DNA of 18,718 bases from the NCBI GenBank assembly GCA_934871445.1, contig CAKXBD010000027.1, forward strand, positions 1 to 18,718, read 5' to 3'. The position numbers and the translations under genes are program-made. Every line of letters starts with the position of its first letter. Position 1 is the stretch's first letter. This DNA comes from an uncultured bacterium (GTDB lineage: Bacteria > Bacillota > Clostridia > Christensenellales > Borkfalkiaceae). Shown in pieces: positions 7,743-15,428 of the stretch. The notes beneath the pieces were generated by a model. It did no database searches. It was not told the DNA's origin and saw only the letters and a list, made by a program, of their open reading frames with translations.

Positions 7743-9340
7743 TGGTCGCCGATACGTTCCAAATTAGATACCAAATTAATAAATACGGTATTATTTTCGG
7801 GACGACATTCCCCGCGGCTCATTCTCGCGATATGATCGGCTATGAGATCGCGGCGCATGTTATCCACATCGTCTTCCAGCTTATCCGATTCGCTCATTAA
7901 AGAATAATCCTTTTCGAGAGCAATCTTTTTGACCAGTTCATATTGCTTTCGCAAAAGGTCGTACATCGCCGAAATATTCTCCCCTACACCGGCAGAGAAT
8001 ACCAAATTGTCCGAAACCTCCTTGCGTGTATACTTTGTCAGATTATCTGCAAGCTCCGCGATACGAACAATGTCCCCTACGTCGTTATGCAGTGCACTGA
8101 CTAACTTTTCGTCGCTCAGAGAAATTCCGCTCGCCGAAACCTGTACGAGATAGTCGCTGATTTGTTCGCTCAAACGAGAAATCTCTTCGTTTTCGGAAAC
8201 GACCTTTTCCACCGCGGTAATATCTCTCTCTATAAAACCGTTAAAAGCCGTCCGCAACGTCTCCATAGCCATATCCGCCATGCGGAAGGTCTCCTTCGTC
8301 AACTGATTGATGGCCAGCGCCGGTGTGGAAAGAAAACGCTTGTCCATAAACGTCGCCTCTCCCTCGATTTTCTTTTTCTTATCGGGAATAAGAATTGTGG
8401 CGACTTTCACCAGCACCTTAGTGAAGGGCAGGAATAAAATCGTACACACGCAATTAAACAACGTATGGAACATCGCCAGCTGCGTGCTCGGGTACGGAAA
8501 CCATTTTTCAAACGTATTCTGCTGGAAGGTCGGCCAGCAAAGCAATAAAATCATAAAGATAACAGCACCGAATACGTTGAACATCAAGTGAATGAGACTC
8601 GCTCGCCGCGCATTGGCGTTCGCCCCTACCGAGGAGATGAGAGCCGTCACGCAAGTGCCGATATTCGAACCGAGAATAATATAGAGCGCCGAATTTCCGC
8701 CTCCGCCGATAATCAGGCCTTGCGCCGCCATTGTAATGACGATAGTCGTCACTGCGCTGGACGATTGCACGAGCGCCGTCAATCCGATACCGATGCCGAG
8801 GAGCAGGAACGGATTGGTTACCTTTTCAAGCATGGCGTGAATGGAGGGATTCGCGTCCGTATACACTTTCATTGTATCCGACATGACGCTCAGTCCCATA
8901 AACACCAGCCCCAATCCCGCAAACGCGAGACCGCAGCTCTTTATCTTATCGCTTTTAGAGAACATCTCCATAAAGACGCCGATAAAAATCAGAGACATGA
9001 ACAGCGTTTCGACGTCGAAAGATTGCAGCGCGACGATTTGCGCCGTAATCGTGGTGCCGATATTTGCGCCCATAATGACGGCCGTCGCCTGATTCAGCGT
9101 CATGATCCCCGCATTCACAAACCCGACGACCATGACCGTAGTAATGGAAGAGCTCTGCACGACGGCCGTCGTGACCGCACCCATGCCCACTCCCACCAGC
9201 TTCTTCTCCGACGTCTTATTGAAAAGCGCTTTAAGACGGTTCCCGGCGATTTTTTCCATATTGTCGCTCAACAGTTTGAAGCCCAACAAAAAGGCCCCGC
9301 AGCCGGCAAGGATTTTTATCACCGCATAAAATACGTCCAT
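7706..9340 (-). CDS. Na/Pi cotransporter family protein with C-terminal PhoU-like domain
   Basis: This 544-residue protein is a sodium-dependent phosphate symporter of the NptA/YjbB type. The membrane part (about 1-330) has the internal two-fold repeat of the family, each half with a QSSS motif (residues 62-65 and 191-194) and an N-I-G-T loop (GANIGTT, 90-96; GSNIGTC, 223-229). Residues from about 345 form a helical PhoU-like domain ending in LERIGDHLSYIAH. It would import phosphate on the sodium gradient; the PhoU-like part is thought to regulate. A GGGAG site precedes the ATG, and a promoter lies in the 168-bp gap behind phoU. A tandem duplication sits at its 3' end. Confidence 0.88.
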   Translation of the reverse strand: MDVFYAVIKILAGCGAFLLGFKLLSDNMEKIAGNRLKALFNKTSEKKLVGVGMGAVTTAVVQSSSITTVMVVGFVNAGIMTLNQATAVIMGANIGTTITAQIVALQSFDVETLFMSLIFIGVFMEMFSKSDKIKSCGLAFAGLGLVFMGLSVMSDTMKVYTDANPSIHAMLEKVTNPFLLLGIGIGLTALVQSSSAVTTIVITMAAQGLIIGGGGNSALYIILGSNIGTCVTALISSVGANANARRASLIHLMFNVFGAVIFMILLLCWPTFQQNTFEKWFPYPSTQLAMFHTLFNCVCTILFLPFTKVLVKVATILIPDKKKKIEGEATFMDKRFLSTPALAINQLTKETFRMADMAMETLRTAFNGFIERDITAVEKVVSENEEISRLSEQISDYLVQVSASGISLSDEKLVSALHNDVGDIVRIAELADNLTKYTRKEVSDNLVFSAGVGENISAMYDLLRKQYELVKKIALEKDYSLMSESDKLEDDVDNMRRDLIADHIARMSRGECRPENNTVFINLVSNLERIGDHLSYIAHSTDNI

Positions 9341-9400
9341 TTATTACTCCCTTGTAAGAACATTTCCGTAATTATATAACTTACTTTTACTGCCCTATCC

Positions 9401-9429
9401 ATTATATAATACCTCGCGGAGAATGTCAC
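9401..9429 (-). promoter_or_regulatory. Internal sigma-A promoter before the Na/Pi cotransporter
   Basis: On the minus strand, GTGACA (9424-9429, 5 of 6 to consensus) is followed after 17 bp by a perfect TATAAT (9401-9406). It lies in the 168-bp gap after phoU, with a transcription start expected near 9394 and about 50 bp of leader. It would let the cotransporter, regulator and kinase be expressed without the pst genes. Confidence 0.65.
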
Positions 9430-9508
9430 CTCAAAGTCGCAATAATTTTTAAGAAATTTTTGAAATTAACAATTTTCCTTGATTTTTATCGATAAAAATA
9501 TATCGTTT

Positions 9509-10165
9509 TCAGTTTTCCGTATTGACGTGAACGCCGGTAATAGAGAAAATGACCCATTCTGCGATATTGGTAGCGTGGTCGCCGATACGTTCCAGATATT
9601 TAGAAACGAGCATGAGGTCGAGTGCACGCTCGGCGAGGCTCTCGTCCTTGCGGATACAGTCGAGAAGCACAGTTTTCGCGCCGTTAAAGAGACTGTCAAC
9701 CTCGTCGTCCGACTTACAGACCTTTTTGGCCAGTTCCAAATCGGAATTTGTGAAGGAAAGGATCGCGCTGTCGACCATACGAATGACCGCTTCGCCCATT
9801 TTTTCCACAAAATCGATATTGTAAGAAGTGCCCGTGCGGCCGCCCTTGGTGATAATTTCCGCAATATCCGCCGCAAAGTCGCCGATTCTTTCCATGTCGG
9901 TAATCATTTTCAACGCCGAAGAGACCATGCGCATATCGGTCGCTACCGGCTGTTGAGTCAAAAGCAGTTTCAGACACAGATTTTCTATCGTTTTCTCGGC
10001 ATCGTCGATGATGCAATCCTTATTGATGACTTCCTGAGCCATGATGAGATCGTCCCGCTTCAACGCTACCATGGTATTCTTGATTGCATCTTCGATGTAA
10101 GCTCCCATTTGGAGCATATCCGTTTTCAATTCCTTCAATTCGCTCAAAAAAGATGTACGCATCAT
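9509..10165 (-). CDS. phoU: Phosphate signalling protein PhoU
   Basis: The 218-residue, all-helical protein contains two PhoU repeats, each with the metal-binding signature E-R-I-G-D followed by A-x-x-I (residues 92-102, MERIGDFAADI, and 192-201, LERIGDHATNI). Length is standard for the family. PhoU sits on the cytoplasmic side of the Pst transporter and the PhoR kinase and keeps the phosphate response off when phosphate is plentiful. The ATG lies only four bases past the pstB stop, so it belongs to the pst operon; a GGGGAG inside the end of pstB is rather far (14 bases), and ATG ATG offers two start choices. Confidence 0.93.
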   Translation of the reverse strand: MMRTSFLSELKELKTDMLQMGAYIEDAIKNTMVALKRDDLIMAQEVINKDCIIDDAEKTIENLCLKLLLTQQPVATDMRMVSSALKMITDMERIGDFAADIAEIITKGGRTGTSYNIDFVEKMGEAVIRMVDSAILSFTNSDLELAKKVCKSDDEVDSLFNGAKTVLLDCIRKDESLAERALDLMLVSKYLERIGDHATNIAEWVIFSITGVHVNTEN

Positions 10166-10169
10166 AATA

Positions 10170-10955
10170 TTAACCGAATCTCCCCGTAATATAATCTTCC
10201 GTCCTCTTATCTTTCGGAACGGAGAAAATTTGTTCCGTTTCGCCCATTTCGACCATTTCGCCCAAAAGGAAAAACGCCGTCTTATCCGAAATACGCGCCG
10301 CCTGTTGCATGTTATGCGTCACCATGACGATCGTAATGTCCTTTTTAAGCTCCGAACACAATTCCTCGATTTTTCCCGTAGAAATGGGATCGAGCGCGGA
10401 GGTCGGTTCGTCCATCAGCAAAATCTGCGGCTCCACGGCCAGTGCGCGGGCAATACACAATCTTTGCTGCTGGCCGCCCGAAAGTCCGAGCGCAGATTTA
10501 TTCAATCTGTCTTTAAGTTCTTCCCACATGGCGGCACCTTTGAGGGAACGCTCCACAATGGCGTCGAGATCGGATTTTTTCCGAATCCCGAACGTGCGCG
10601 GGCCGTAAGCGATATTGTCGTAAACGCTCATGGCGAAGGGATTGGGGCGCTGAAAGACCATGCCGACGTTTTTTCTCAACATGGCGAGATTCATGCTCCG
10701 TTCATAAATGTTCACGCCTCCGATCTGAATCGCGCCTTCGATACGACAGCCCTCCACAAGATCGTTCATGCGATTGAGGGATTTCAAGAGCGTGGACTTT
10801 CCGCAGCCCGAAGGGCCGATCATAGCCGTGATCTGTTTTTCGGGCATTGTCATATTGATGTTTTTCAAGGCCTGAAAATCGCCGTAGAAAAGGTCCATTT
10901 TCCGAATCTCGACAGCATTTCCGCCTTCAAAATGAAATTTTTCCAATTCTTTCAT
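10170..10955 (-). CDS. pstB: Phosphate ABC transporter ATP-binding protein PstB
   Basis: The 261-residue ATPase energises phosphate import by the Pst complex. Visible motifs are Walker A GPSGCGKST (Lys53), the Q-loop FQRPNPF (Gln102), the ABC signature LSGGQQQR (158-165), Walker B ILLMDEP (Glu183) and the H-loop His214. The segment NRMNDL shortly after Walker A and the FQRPNPFAMSVYDNIAYGPR region are characteristic of PstB among ABC ATPases. It sits 22 bp downstream of the fused permease, with a GGGAGG site ten bases before the ATG, and 4 bp before phoU. Confidence 0.95.
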   Translation of the reverse strand: MKELEKFHFEGGNAVEIRKMDLFYGDFQALKNINMTMPEKQITAMIGPSGCGKSTLLKSLNRMNDLVEGCRIEGAIQIGGVNIYERSMNLAMLRKNVGMVFQRPNPFAMSVYDNIAYGPRTFGIRKKSDLDAIVERSLKGAAMWEELKDRLNKSALGLSGGQQQRLCIARALAVEPQILLMDEPTSALDPISTGKIEELCSELKKDITIVMVTHNMQQAARISDKTAFFLLGEMVEMGETEQIFSVPKDKRTEDYITGRFG

Positions 10956-10977
10956 AATTTGTTTTCCTCCCGTCGTC

Positions 10978-12717
10978 TTATCTGTTTTTCTTTAATTTCT
11001 TCTCGCAGAGAATGACGAGAAGATTCAGGACGAACACGAGAATGAGAAGCACCGCCGCAGTGCCGTAAGCCGCGTCGAAATCGATTTTTTCTTGTGTAAA
11101 ATAGTACATTAAAACTGCGAACGTCGCCCCGCCCTGCAAGGGGGAATCGGGCGTCATGGGCGCCGAACCCGCCGTAAAAATGAGCGCCGCACTTTCACTG
11201 ACGATACGTCCGATGGATAAAATTATCGCCGTGACGACACCCGACAGAGCAGAAGGAAGAATGACCTTGAAAATCGTCCTTACCTTGGAAGCACCGAGCG
11301 CCAGAGACCCTTCCCGCATGGAGCCGGGAACGGCCAAAAGGCTTTCCTCCACAGAACGGATGACCGTAGGCAGAATCATTAAAGCCAACGTAAGCGCCCC
11401 CGCCCACAGCGAAACTCCGTTCACGCAAAATATGATCATGCCGAACAATCCGAATACAATGGACGGAATCCCCGATAACGTATCGATAAAAACGCGAAGC
11501 ACCTTTACGATTTTGGAACCGGGTTTGGTATATTCCACGAGGAAAATCGCTGTTGCAGTCCCGATCGGAACGGCGACGAGCAAAGAGATAAGAATAATCC
11601 AGCCCGTGGAAATAAACGCCCCCTGCAAGGTGACTTTACTATATGTGGAATCGCCGAAGAGGAAGTCGAAAGAAAGATGCGGAATTCCTTTGGCGAGAAT
11701 ATACCCGATTAAAACGATGAGAACGAATACGACAAAAGCCGCAATGACCTTGCAGACGATTGCCAAAATTTTCGGGACGAGTCCGCAGACCTTATAACTC
11801 ACTTCGCTGTTTGAATCCTCTCTAAGAACTCTTGCCCGCTTGTCCGCACCGCCCTTCACCTTTCTCGTACGTTTGATAAAGGCAAGAATAACGTTCAAAA
11901 TGAGTATGAATAACAACAAAACAAATCCCGTGGCAAACAATGCTTGCCTATGCAAATCCTGCGCATAGCCCATCTGGCTGACGATATTCACGGTCAAGGT
12001 GCGAATCGGAATAAACAATTCGCTCGGAAAGTTGGGAGCACTTCCGCAAACCATCAGCACCGCCATCGTTTCCCCTATGGAACGCCCCGCACCCAACGTC
12101 AGCGCCGAGAGAATCCCCGTCTTTGCCGCGGGAAGAATCACCTTGAAAATCGTCTGTTCCCTTGTGGCTCCCATGGCCAAACTGCCTTCCGCATAGCTTT
12201 CGGGTACACTTTCCAAAGCATTTTTGGTAAGAGAAGTCACCGTGGGAAGAATCATCAGGCCGAGAATAAGAGAACTCGCCAAAAGTCCGCTGCCGCTATC
12301 CTGATGAAAGATATCCGCAAGCAGGGGAACCAGCACAATCATTCCGAAAAAGCCGTAGATAATCGACGGAATTCCCGCCAGCAGCACGATGACCTGATTG
12401 AAAAATCCTTTGAGTTTTTTCGGACAGAAATAGACGAGAAATATCGCCGTAAAAATTCCTATGATCCCCCCGACGAGAAGCGACCCGATTGTTACCGCAA
12501 AGGTGGAAACGATCATGGGCAGAATCCCGTACATGTCCTTATTGGGGAACCACGTCGTCCCGAACAAGAATTTGAAAATGCCGATTTCCGCAAACGCCGG
12601 AACCGCCGACACCAATATATACAGGACAATGGCGACAACCGCCACAACGGAAAAGAAAGCAGAGACCATAAAGATGATCTTTGCAGTCTTTTCGCTTTTA
12701 CTTTCAGATTTTATCAT
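10978..12717 (-). CDS. pstCA: Fused phosphate ABC transporter permease, PstC-PstA
   Basis: One uninterrupted 579-residue reading frame encodes both permeases of the Pst transporter, which are normally separate proteins of about 280-300 residues. The PstC half is about residues 1-280 and the PstA half about 305-579, joined by a charged linker (KVKGGADKRARVLRED). Each half has around six membrane segments and its own EAA coupling loop: EGSLAMGATREQTIFKVILP in PstC and EGSLALGASKVRTIFKVILP in PstA. The latter two blocks are strikingly alike. Both halves share GIPSIxxGxFGMI. It forms the membrane channel through which PstS-delivered phosphate is moved by PstB. GAGAGG lies 11 bases before the ATG, 24 bp after pstS. 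Confidence 0.93.
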   Translation of the reverse strand: MIKSESKSEKTAKIIFMVSAFFSVVAVVAIVLYILVSAVPAFAEIGIFKFLFGTTWFPNKDMYGILPMIVSTFAVTIGSLLVGGIIGIFTAIFLVYFCPKKLKGFFNQVIVLLAGIPSIIYGFFGMIVLVPLLADIFHQDSGSGLLASSLILGLMILPTVTSLTKNALESVPESYAEGSLAMGATREQTIFKVILPAAKTGILSALTLGAGRSIGETMAVLMVCGSAPNFPSELFIPIRTLTVNIVSQMGYAQDLHRQALFATGFVLLLFILILNVILAFIKRTRKVKGGADKRARVLREDSNSEVSYKVCGLVPKILAIVCKVIAAFVVFVLIVLIGYILAKGIPHLSFDFLFGDSTYSKVTLQGAFISTGWIILISLLVAVPIGTATAIFLVEYTKPGSKIVKVLRVFIDTLSGIPSIVFGLFGMIIFCVNGVSLWAGALTLALMILPTVIRSVEESLLAVPGSMREGSLALGASKVRTIFKVILPSALSGVVTAIILSIGRIVSESAALIFTAGSAPMTPDSPLQGGATFAVLMYYFTQEKIDFDAAYGTAAVLLILVFVLNLLVILCEKKLKKNR

Positions 12718-12741
12718 GGAGTCGATATCCTCTCGATTTGA

Positions 12742-13569
12742 TTAAAGAATGGTGATATATCCTTCCTGCGAAACGATTTCCTGACCCTCTTCCGACAGGA
12801 TAAAGTCTAAGAATGCCTGCGCCGCTTCGCTGAGACCTTTTTCGGTATTATAGCAGAGCTCGAAAGGACGAGACATAGTATAGCTGCTGTTCTTTATATT
12901 ATCGACCGTTGCCTCAACGCCTTCAAACGTAAGCGCTTTGACCGTATCGTTCAATGAACCGAGGGAGATATAGCCGAGTGCCGCCTTGGTCGTCGCGACC
13001 TTTGTCATCGCCGCTCCCGTGCTGCTGAAACTTTCTGTCTTGTTATAGCGCGTCGCGGTATCTTTCAGCTTTTCGCCGTTTGAATTCGCGACGAGGTCCT
13101 CGAAAGCGTCTCTCGTTCCCGAACCTTCCTCTCTCGCGATCGGCAACGTTGCGCTCCCGATTGCCGTTCCCACCGTGTACAAATCGTAAAGCTGTGCCCC
13201 CGTGACATTGGTCAGTTCGCTCTCTTTATTGACGATCACGACGATTCCGTCATCCGCAATCTTTACGGAGGTAAGATCTGCTTCCTCGACATGTTTGGAG
13301 GCCATGCCTAAATCCACCTTTCCTTCCTGTGCGTCAGAAATACCGACTGCAGACCCGCCTTCCTGAACGTCGATATTCACATCCTTATGATCCGCCATAT
13401 AAGCATCCACCAATTTGGTCATCAACGGATAAACGGAAGTAGAACCGGACAATTTGATCGTATTATCCGAAGAATTCCCCGCGCCATTCCCTCCGCAGGA
13501 AGCAAACGCCGCCATCGTACCCATCGTAATTGCCGCAAGAGCAACCGCCATAAATTTTTTCGATTTCAT
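12742..13569 (-). CDS. pstS: Phosphate-binding lipoprotein PstS
   Basis: The 275-residue extracellular solute-binding protein has a lipoprotein signal peptide: a basic start (MKSKK), a hydrophobic stretch and a lipobox FASC with the lipidated Cys25. Mature protein begins CGGNGAGNSSD, a flexible linker. Phosphate-binding segments are SGSTSVYP (41-48), GGSAVGI (71-77) and EEGSGTRDAF (147-156), as in the PstS family, although the protein is shorter than E. coli PstS. It hands phosphate to the fused permease encoded 24 bp downstream. AAAGGAG precedes the ATG. As first gene of the block it lies directly behind the candidate Pho box. Confidence 0.95.
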   Translation of the reverse strand: MKSKKFMAVALAAITMGTMAAFASCGGNGAGNSSDNTIKLSGSTSVYPLMTKLVDAYMADHKDVNIDVQEGGSAVGISDAQEGKVDLGMASKHVEEADLTSVKIADDGIVVIVNKESELTNVTGAQLYDLYTVGTAIGSATLPIAREEGSGTRDAFEDLVANSNGEKLKDTATRYNKTESFSSTGAAMTKVATTKAALGYISLGSLNDTVKALTFEGVEATVDNIKNSSYTMSRPFELCYNTEKGLSEAAQAFLDFILSEEGQEIVSQEGYITIL

Positions 13570-13603
13570 AAAACTCTTTGTCTCCTTTGAACTTTGTGCC
13601 TAT

Positions 13604-13656
13604 ACTATAAACCATAGTTGTAAAAAAGTCCGCATTTTTTTGTAACAAAACTGTAA
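13604..13656 (-). promoter_or_regulatory. pstS promoter with phased TTACA repeats (candidate Pho box)
   Basis: On the minus strand the motif TTACA occurs at 13652-13656, 13641-13645 and 13619-13623, spaced 11 and 22 bp, that is on one face of the helix. Direct repeats with 11-bp spacing are how PhoB/PhoP regulators bind. A -10-like TATAGT lies at 13604-13609, about 35 bp before the pstS ATG, with only a poor -35 match (near 13626-13632), as expected for an activator-dependent promoter. Motif and spacing are seen; binding is inferred. Confidence 0.55.
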
Positions 13657-13772
13657 TAAATTCGTTATTTATTTGATACAAATGTAAAAACTTATTTTAC
13701 AATTCGATTTTTTGCTTCTTATTTTTTCATTCAAAAAAAATTTTCATTTCTTTCTCCTACAAAAAATTGAAA

Positions 13773-13789
13773 AATTGTAATATACAATT
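13773..13789. promoter_or_regulatory. Palindromic operator-like site
   Basis: AATTGTA (13773-13779) and TACAATT (13783-13789) are exact reverse complements around a 3-bp centre. It lies about 165 bp before the presumed pstS transcription start and 27 bp before TTGACA on the plus strand. It could be an operator for pstS or for a lost divergent gene; AT-richness makes chance possible. Confidence 0.3.
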
Positions 13790-14162
13790 AAGATAAAATC
13801 AATACTTTTCGAATATTGACAGGAGAACTCTTTATAGTAGATGTGTTTGCGCTCACGCCCTTTTCCTTTTACAGATAAAGGTTCTTTCACCATTTTTATT
13901 GGGAAAAGGAAGAAATCTGATACAAAATAAAAAGCCGTTCATATTCGAACAGCTGAAAGCTATGGAAAAACAAAAAACATTAAATGTGTATGCATTGGAA
14001 GTATATGAATATTGTCCTTCAAAGCACTTTTCAAAAATATAGCGAACTACGTTTGAAAATTTTTATTTTGAGTTGAATAAAATTCAACAGATTGTTTTAC
14101 GGATCCGATTTTTCTGACAATAATACTCCTTAAAGTAGGATTGACATCGCTTATAGTAGTTT

Positions 14163-14450
14163 GAGGAATATTTGATCGGATTGGAACAGGGCAACGAACT
14201 TATGCTTTCTTCCGTCATTAGACTCGCTGACTTTTTCGGTATCTCTATCTCACAATTACTGTCCTTTAATCCCAATTTCGACTACGATAAAATCTCTGAC
14301 GGAATTGCTCTCAAAACCGAGATTAAAAACAAGAGAACTGATATTTCCAATACCAAAATACGTGAGATGAACAGACTGCAAACCGATATTCTCGACAAAT
14401 CACATGCCCAAAAGTTCATTTTTCTATATCTCAATAAAGTTAATTATTAA
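14163..14450 (+). pseudogene. Remnant of an XRE-type helix-turn-helix regulator, N-terminus missing
   Basis: The frame is open from 14160, just after two consecutive TAG codons, to TAA at 14448-14450. Its first residues (YLIGLEQGNELMLSSVIR, then LADFFGISISQLLSF) resemble the last two helices of an XRE/Cro DNA-binding domain, where a W/YExG motif is followed by a LAxxFgVSxxxLL segment. The helix-turn-helix itself should lie upstream but only stops are there in this frame, and I could not recover it in another. The remaining 55 or so residues are polar and unrecognised. A TTG at 14172 with GAGGA before it might still be used. Most likely a truncated, dead regulator gene. Confidence 0.4.
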
Positions 14451-14740
14451 CTTTAATAAGATAAATCTCGATTTTTTGCCACATTTTATCCTATGTCATG
14501 CGATTGTTTTGTCTGCCACCTGTTGCCTTTCGTTTTTCTGGGTAAAACTTTGTAATTCATTCTTTTGATTTTTCAAGATGCCTCAAGTCTATCCTTATTT
14601 CCTCCCTTTCGAACTGCTTTGTGGCTGTATCCGTCGTTCCGCTTCCGCCCACCGCTTTATTTCCTACAAGAATACATGATTTCCTTTCACTTATCCAAGG
14701 ACACAAAATTTCAAAAGTTCGGGGTCTATCTAAAAATTTT
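14451..14740. other. Non-coding spacer, 290 bp
   Basis: No gene with a start codon and ribosome binding site is visible on either strand. The minus strand has a 65-codon open stretch (14557-14751) without an ATG start and without recognisable motifs. A short segment around 14580-14670 is noticeably richer in G and C than its surroundings. Confidence 0.4.
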
Positions 14741-14947
14741 TTATGATTCCCCTATTTTTAATGTAATATAAATTTTATCCATCAATTCTGACATACTTGA
14801 TTTTGATATACCATAATATCTTCCAATTTCCTCCTGTGTCTTACCTTCAAAATAAATTATATCCTTTTTACTTCATTTTTGAGCAACGTCTATTTTGTTA
14901 TTTAAATTCTTAGCATACACAGTTATAAAGTAATGGAAAAGGTCTAT
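14741..14947 (-). pseudogene. Remnant of a sigma-70 region-4-like helix-turn-helix protein with in-frame TGA
   Basis: Read on the minus strand, the frame from 14947 to the TAA at 14741-14743 contains FEGKTQEEIGRYYGISKSSM followed by SELMDKI. This is a good match to the helix-turn-helix of sigma-factor region 4.2 and related regulators (TQEEIA..GIS.S.VS). An in-frame TGA at 14873-14875 lies upstream of the motif, the frame has no ATG before that TGA, and it is closed by TAA at 14948-14950. TGA is an ordinary stop elsewhere in the window, so this is a gene fragment and not recoding. It lies 18 bp downstream of the decayed surface-protein gene on the same strand. Confidence 0.45.
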
Positions 14948-14965
14948 TTATAAACATCTACCGAT

Positions 14966-15409
14966 TTAGTCAAAGAATTCAGCGTATCTAGAAATTAATT
15001 CTCCTAATATTTCATAATCGATTAAGCCCTTTCCAATGGAAATCTTTAAATATTGACCGAAAAATTCTTCAAATATATTTTCGGGAACAGGATACAACTT
15101 GGCAAATTCTTCATATGTAAATAATCCATACGCTTCTATATCCGATAAGTATTTCTCTTGATCAATCCGCATTGTTTCACCGTCGACTTCAAAGATATTG
15201 ATAAGTCCCGTGGTTTCCCCTGGCATTGAAAGCATACCGTTCACATATAAACAAAGATGACCATAGGTAACCGGACTCCACGCCGTCATGTATTCTTCTG
15301 TTATGACAATATCTATAAGTTGAACTTTTGTCCAAATCAAATTACCGGCTTCATCGGTTATTTGTTTATTGAACCAATGTCCTTTATATTGTGCGGCATC
15401 CTCCCGCAA
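14966..15409 (-). pseudogene. Fragment 5: C-terminal part of the Hint domain and tail
   Basis: This 147-codon frame opens at a TTG that is internal once the run of six A at 15439-15444 is shortened by one: the joined sequence then reads EYAFWDFNLNQSVFLRED and continues AAQYKGHWFNKQ. It contains the late Hint strand VTYGHLCLYVNGMLSMPG, resembling the block before the C-terminal cleavage site of inteins. It has no terminal Asn-Cys. A helical acidic tail (TYEEFAKLYPVPENIFEEFF, then GQYLKISIGKGLIDYEIL) closes the protein at TAA 14966-14968. The same tail accompanies Hint domains in clostridial secreted proteins as far as I recall, which should be checked. Confidence 0.6.
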
Positions 15410-15428
15410 GAATACAGATTGGTTAAGA

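Larger units (their letters stand above)
13570..14162. other. AT-rich region upstream of the phosphate block, no intact gene
   Basis: Besides the pstS promoter it holds A- and T-tracts (13620-13770), a palindrome (13773-13789), a TTGACA on the plus strand at 13816-13821, and a 7-bp inverted repeat at 14072-14088 (GTTGAAT/ATTCAAC). A plus-strand frame is open to a TAG at 14031-14033 and includes an ATG at 13962 (26 codons), but has no ribosome binding site and no recognisable product. This looks like regulatory DNA grading into gene debris. Confidence 0.5.

Noticed and set aside
8588..9379. 263-codon open frame on the plus strand opposite the Na/Pi cotransporter
   Set aside because: His/Arg-rich, no motifs, and wholly antisense to a clear transporter gene.
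13619..13790. CRISPR array or riboswitch upstream of pstS
   Set aside because: Repeats are 5-6 bp only, and no structured leader of riboswitch size fits between the promoter and the pstS start.
13816..13844. TTGACA as a plus-strand promoter for a gene divergent from pstS
   Set aside because: The nearest good -10 (TATAGT) is only 11 bp away and at 16-17 bp there is nothing convincing; no intact gene follows.
13899..14033. Plus-strand frame ending KTLNVYALEVYEYCPSKHF, possibly a small gene
   Set aside because: The only ATG is at 13962 without a ribosome binding site, and I recognise no similarity.
14557..14751. 65-codon open stretch on the minus strand (contains VGGSGTTDTATKQFEREEIR)
   Set aside because: Protein-like composition, but no start codon, no recognised family, and it lies among other debris; left unannotated.
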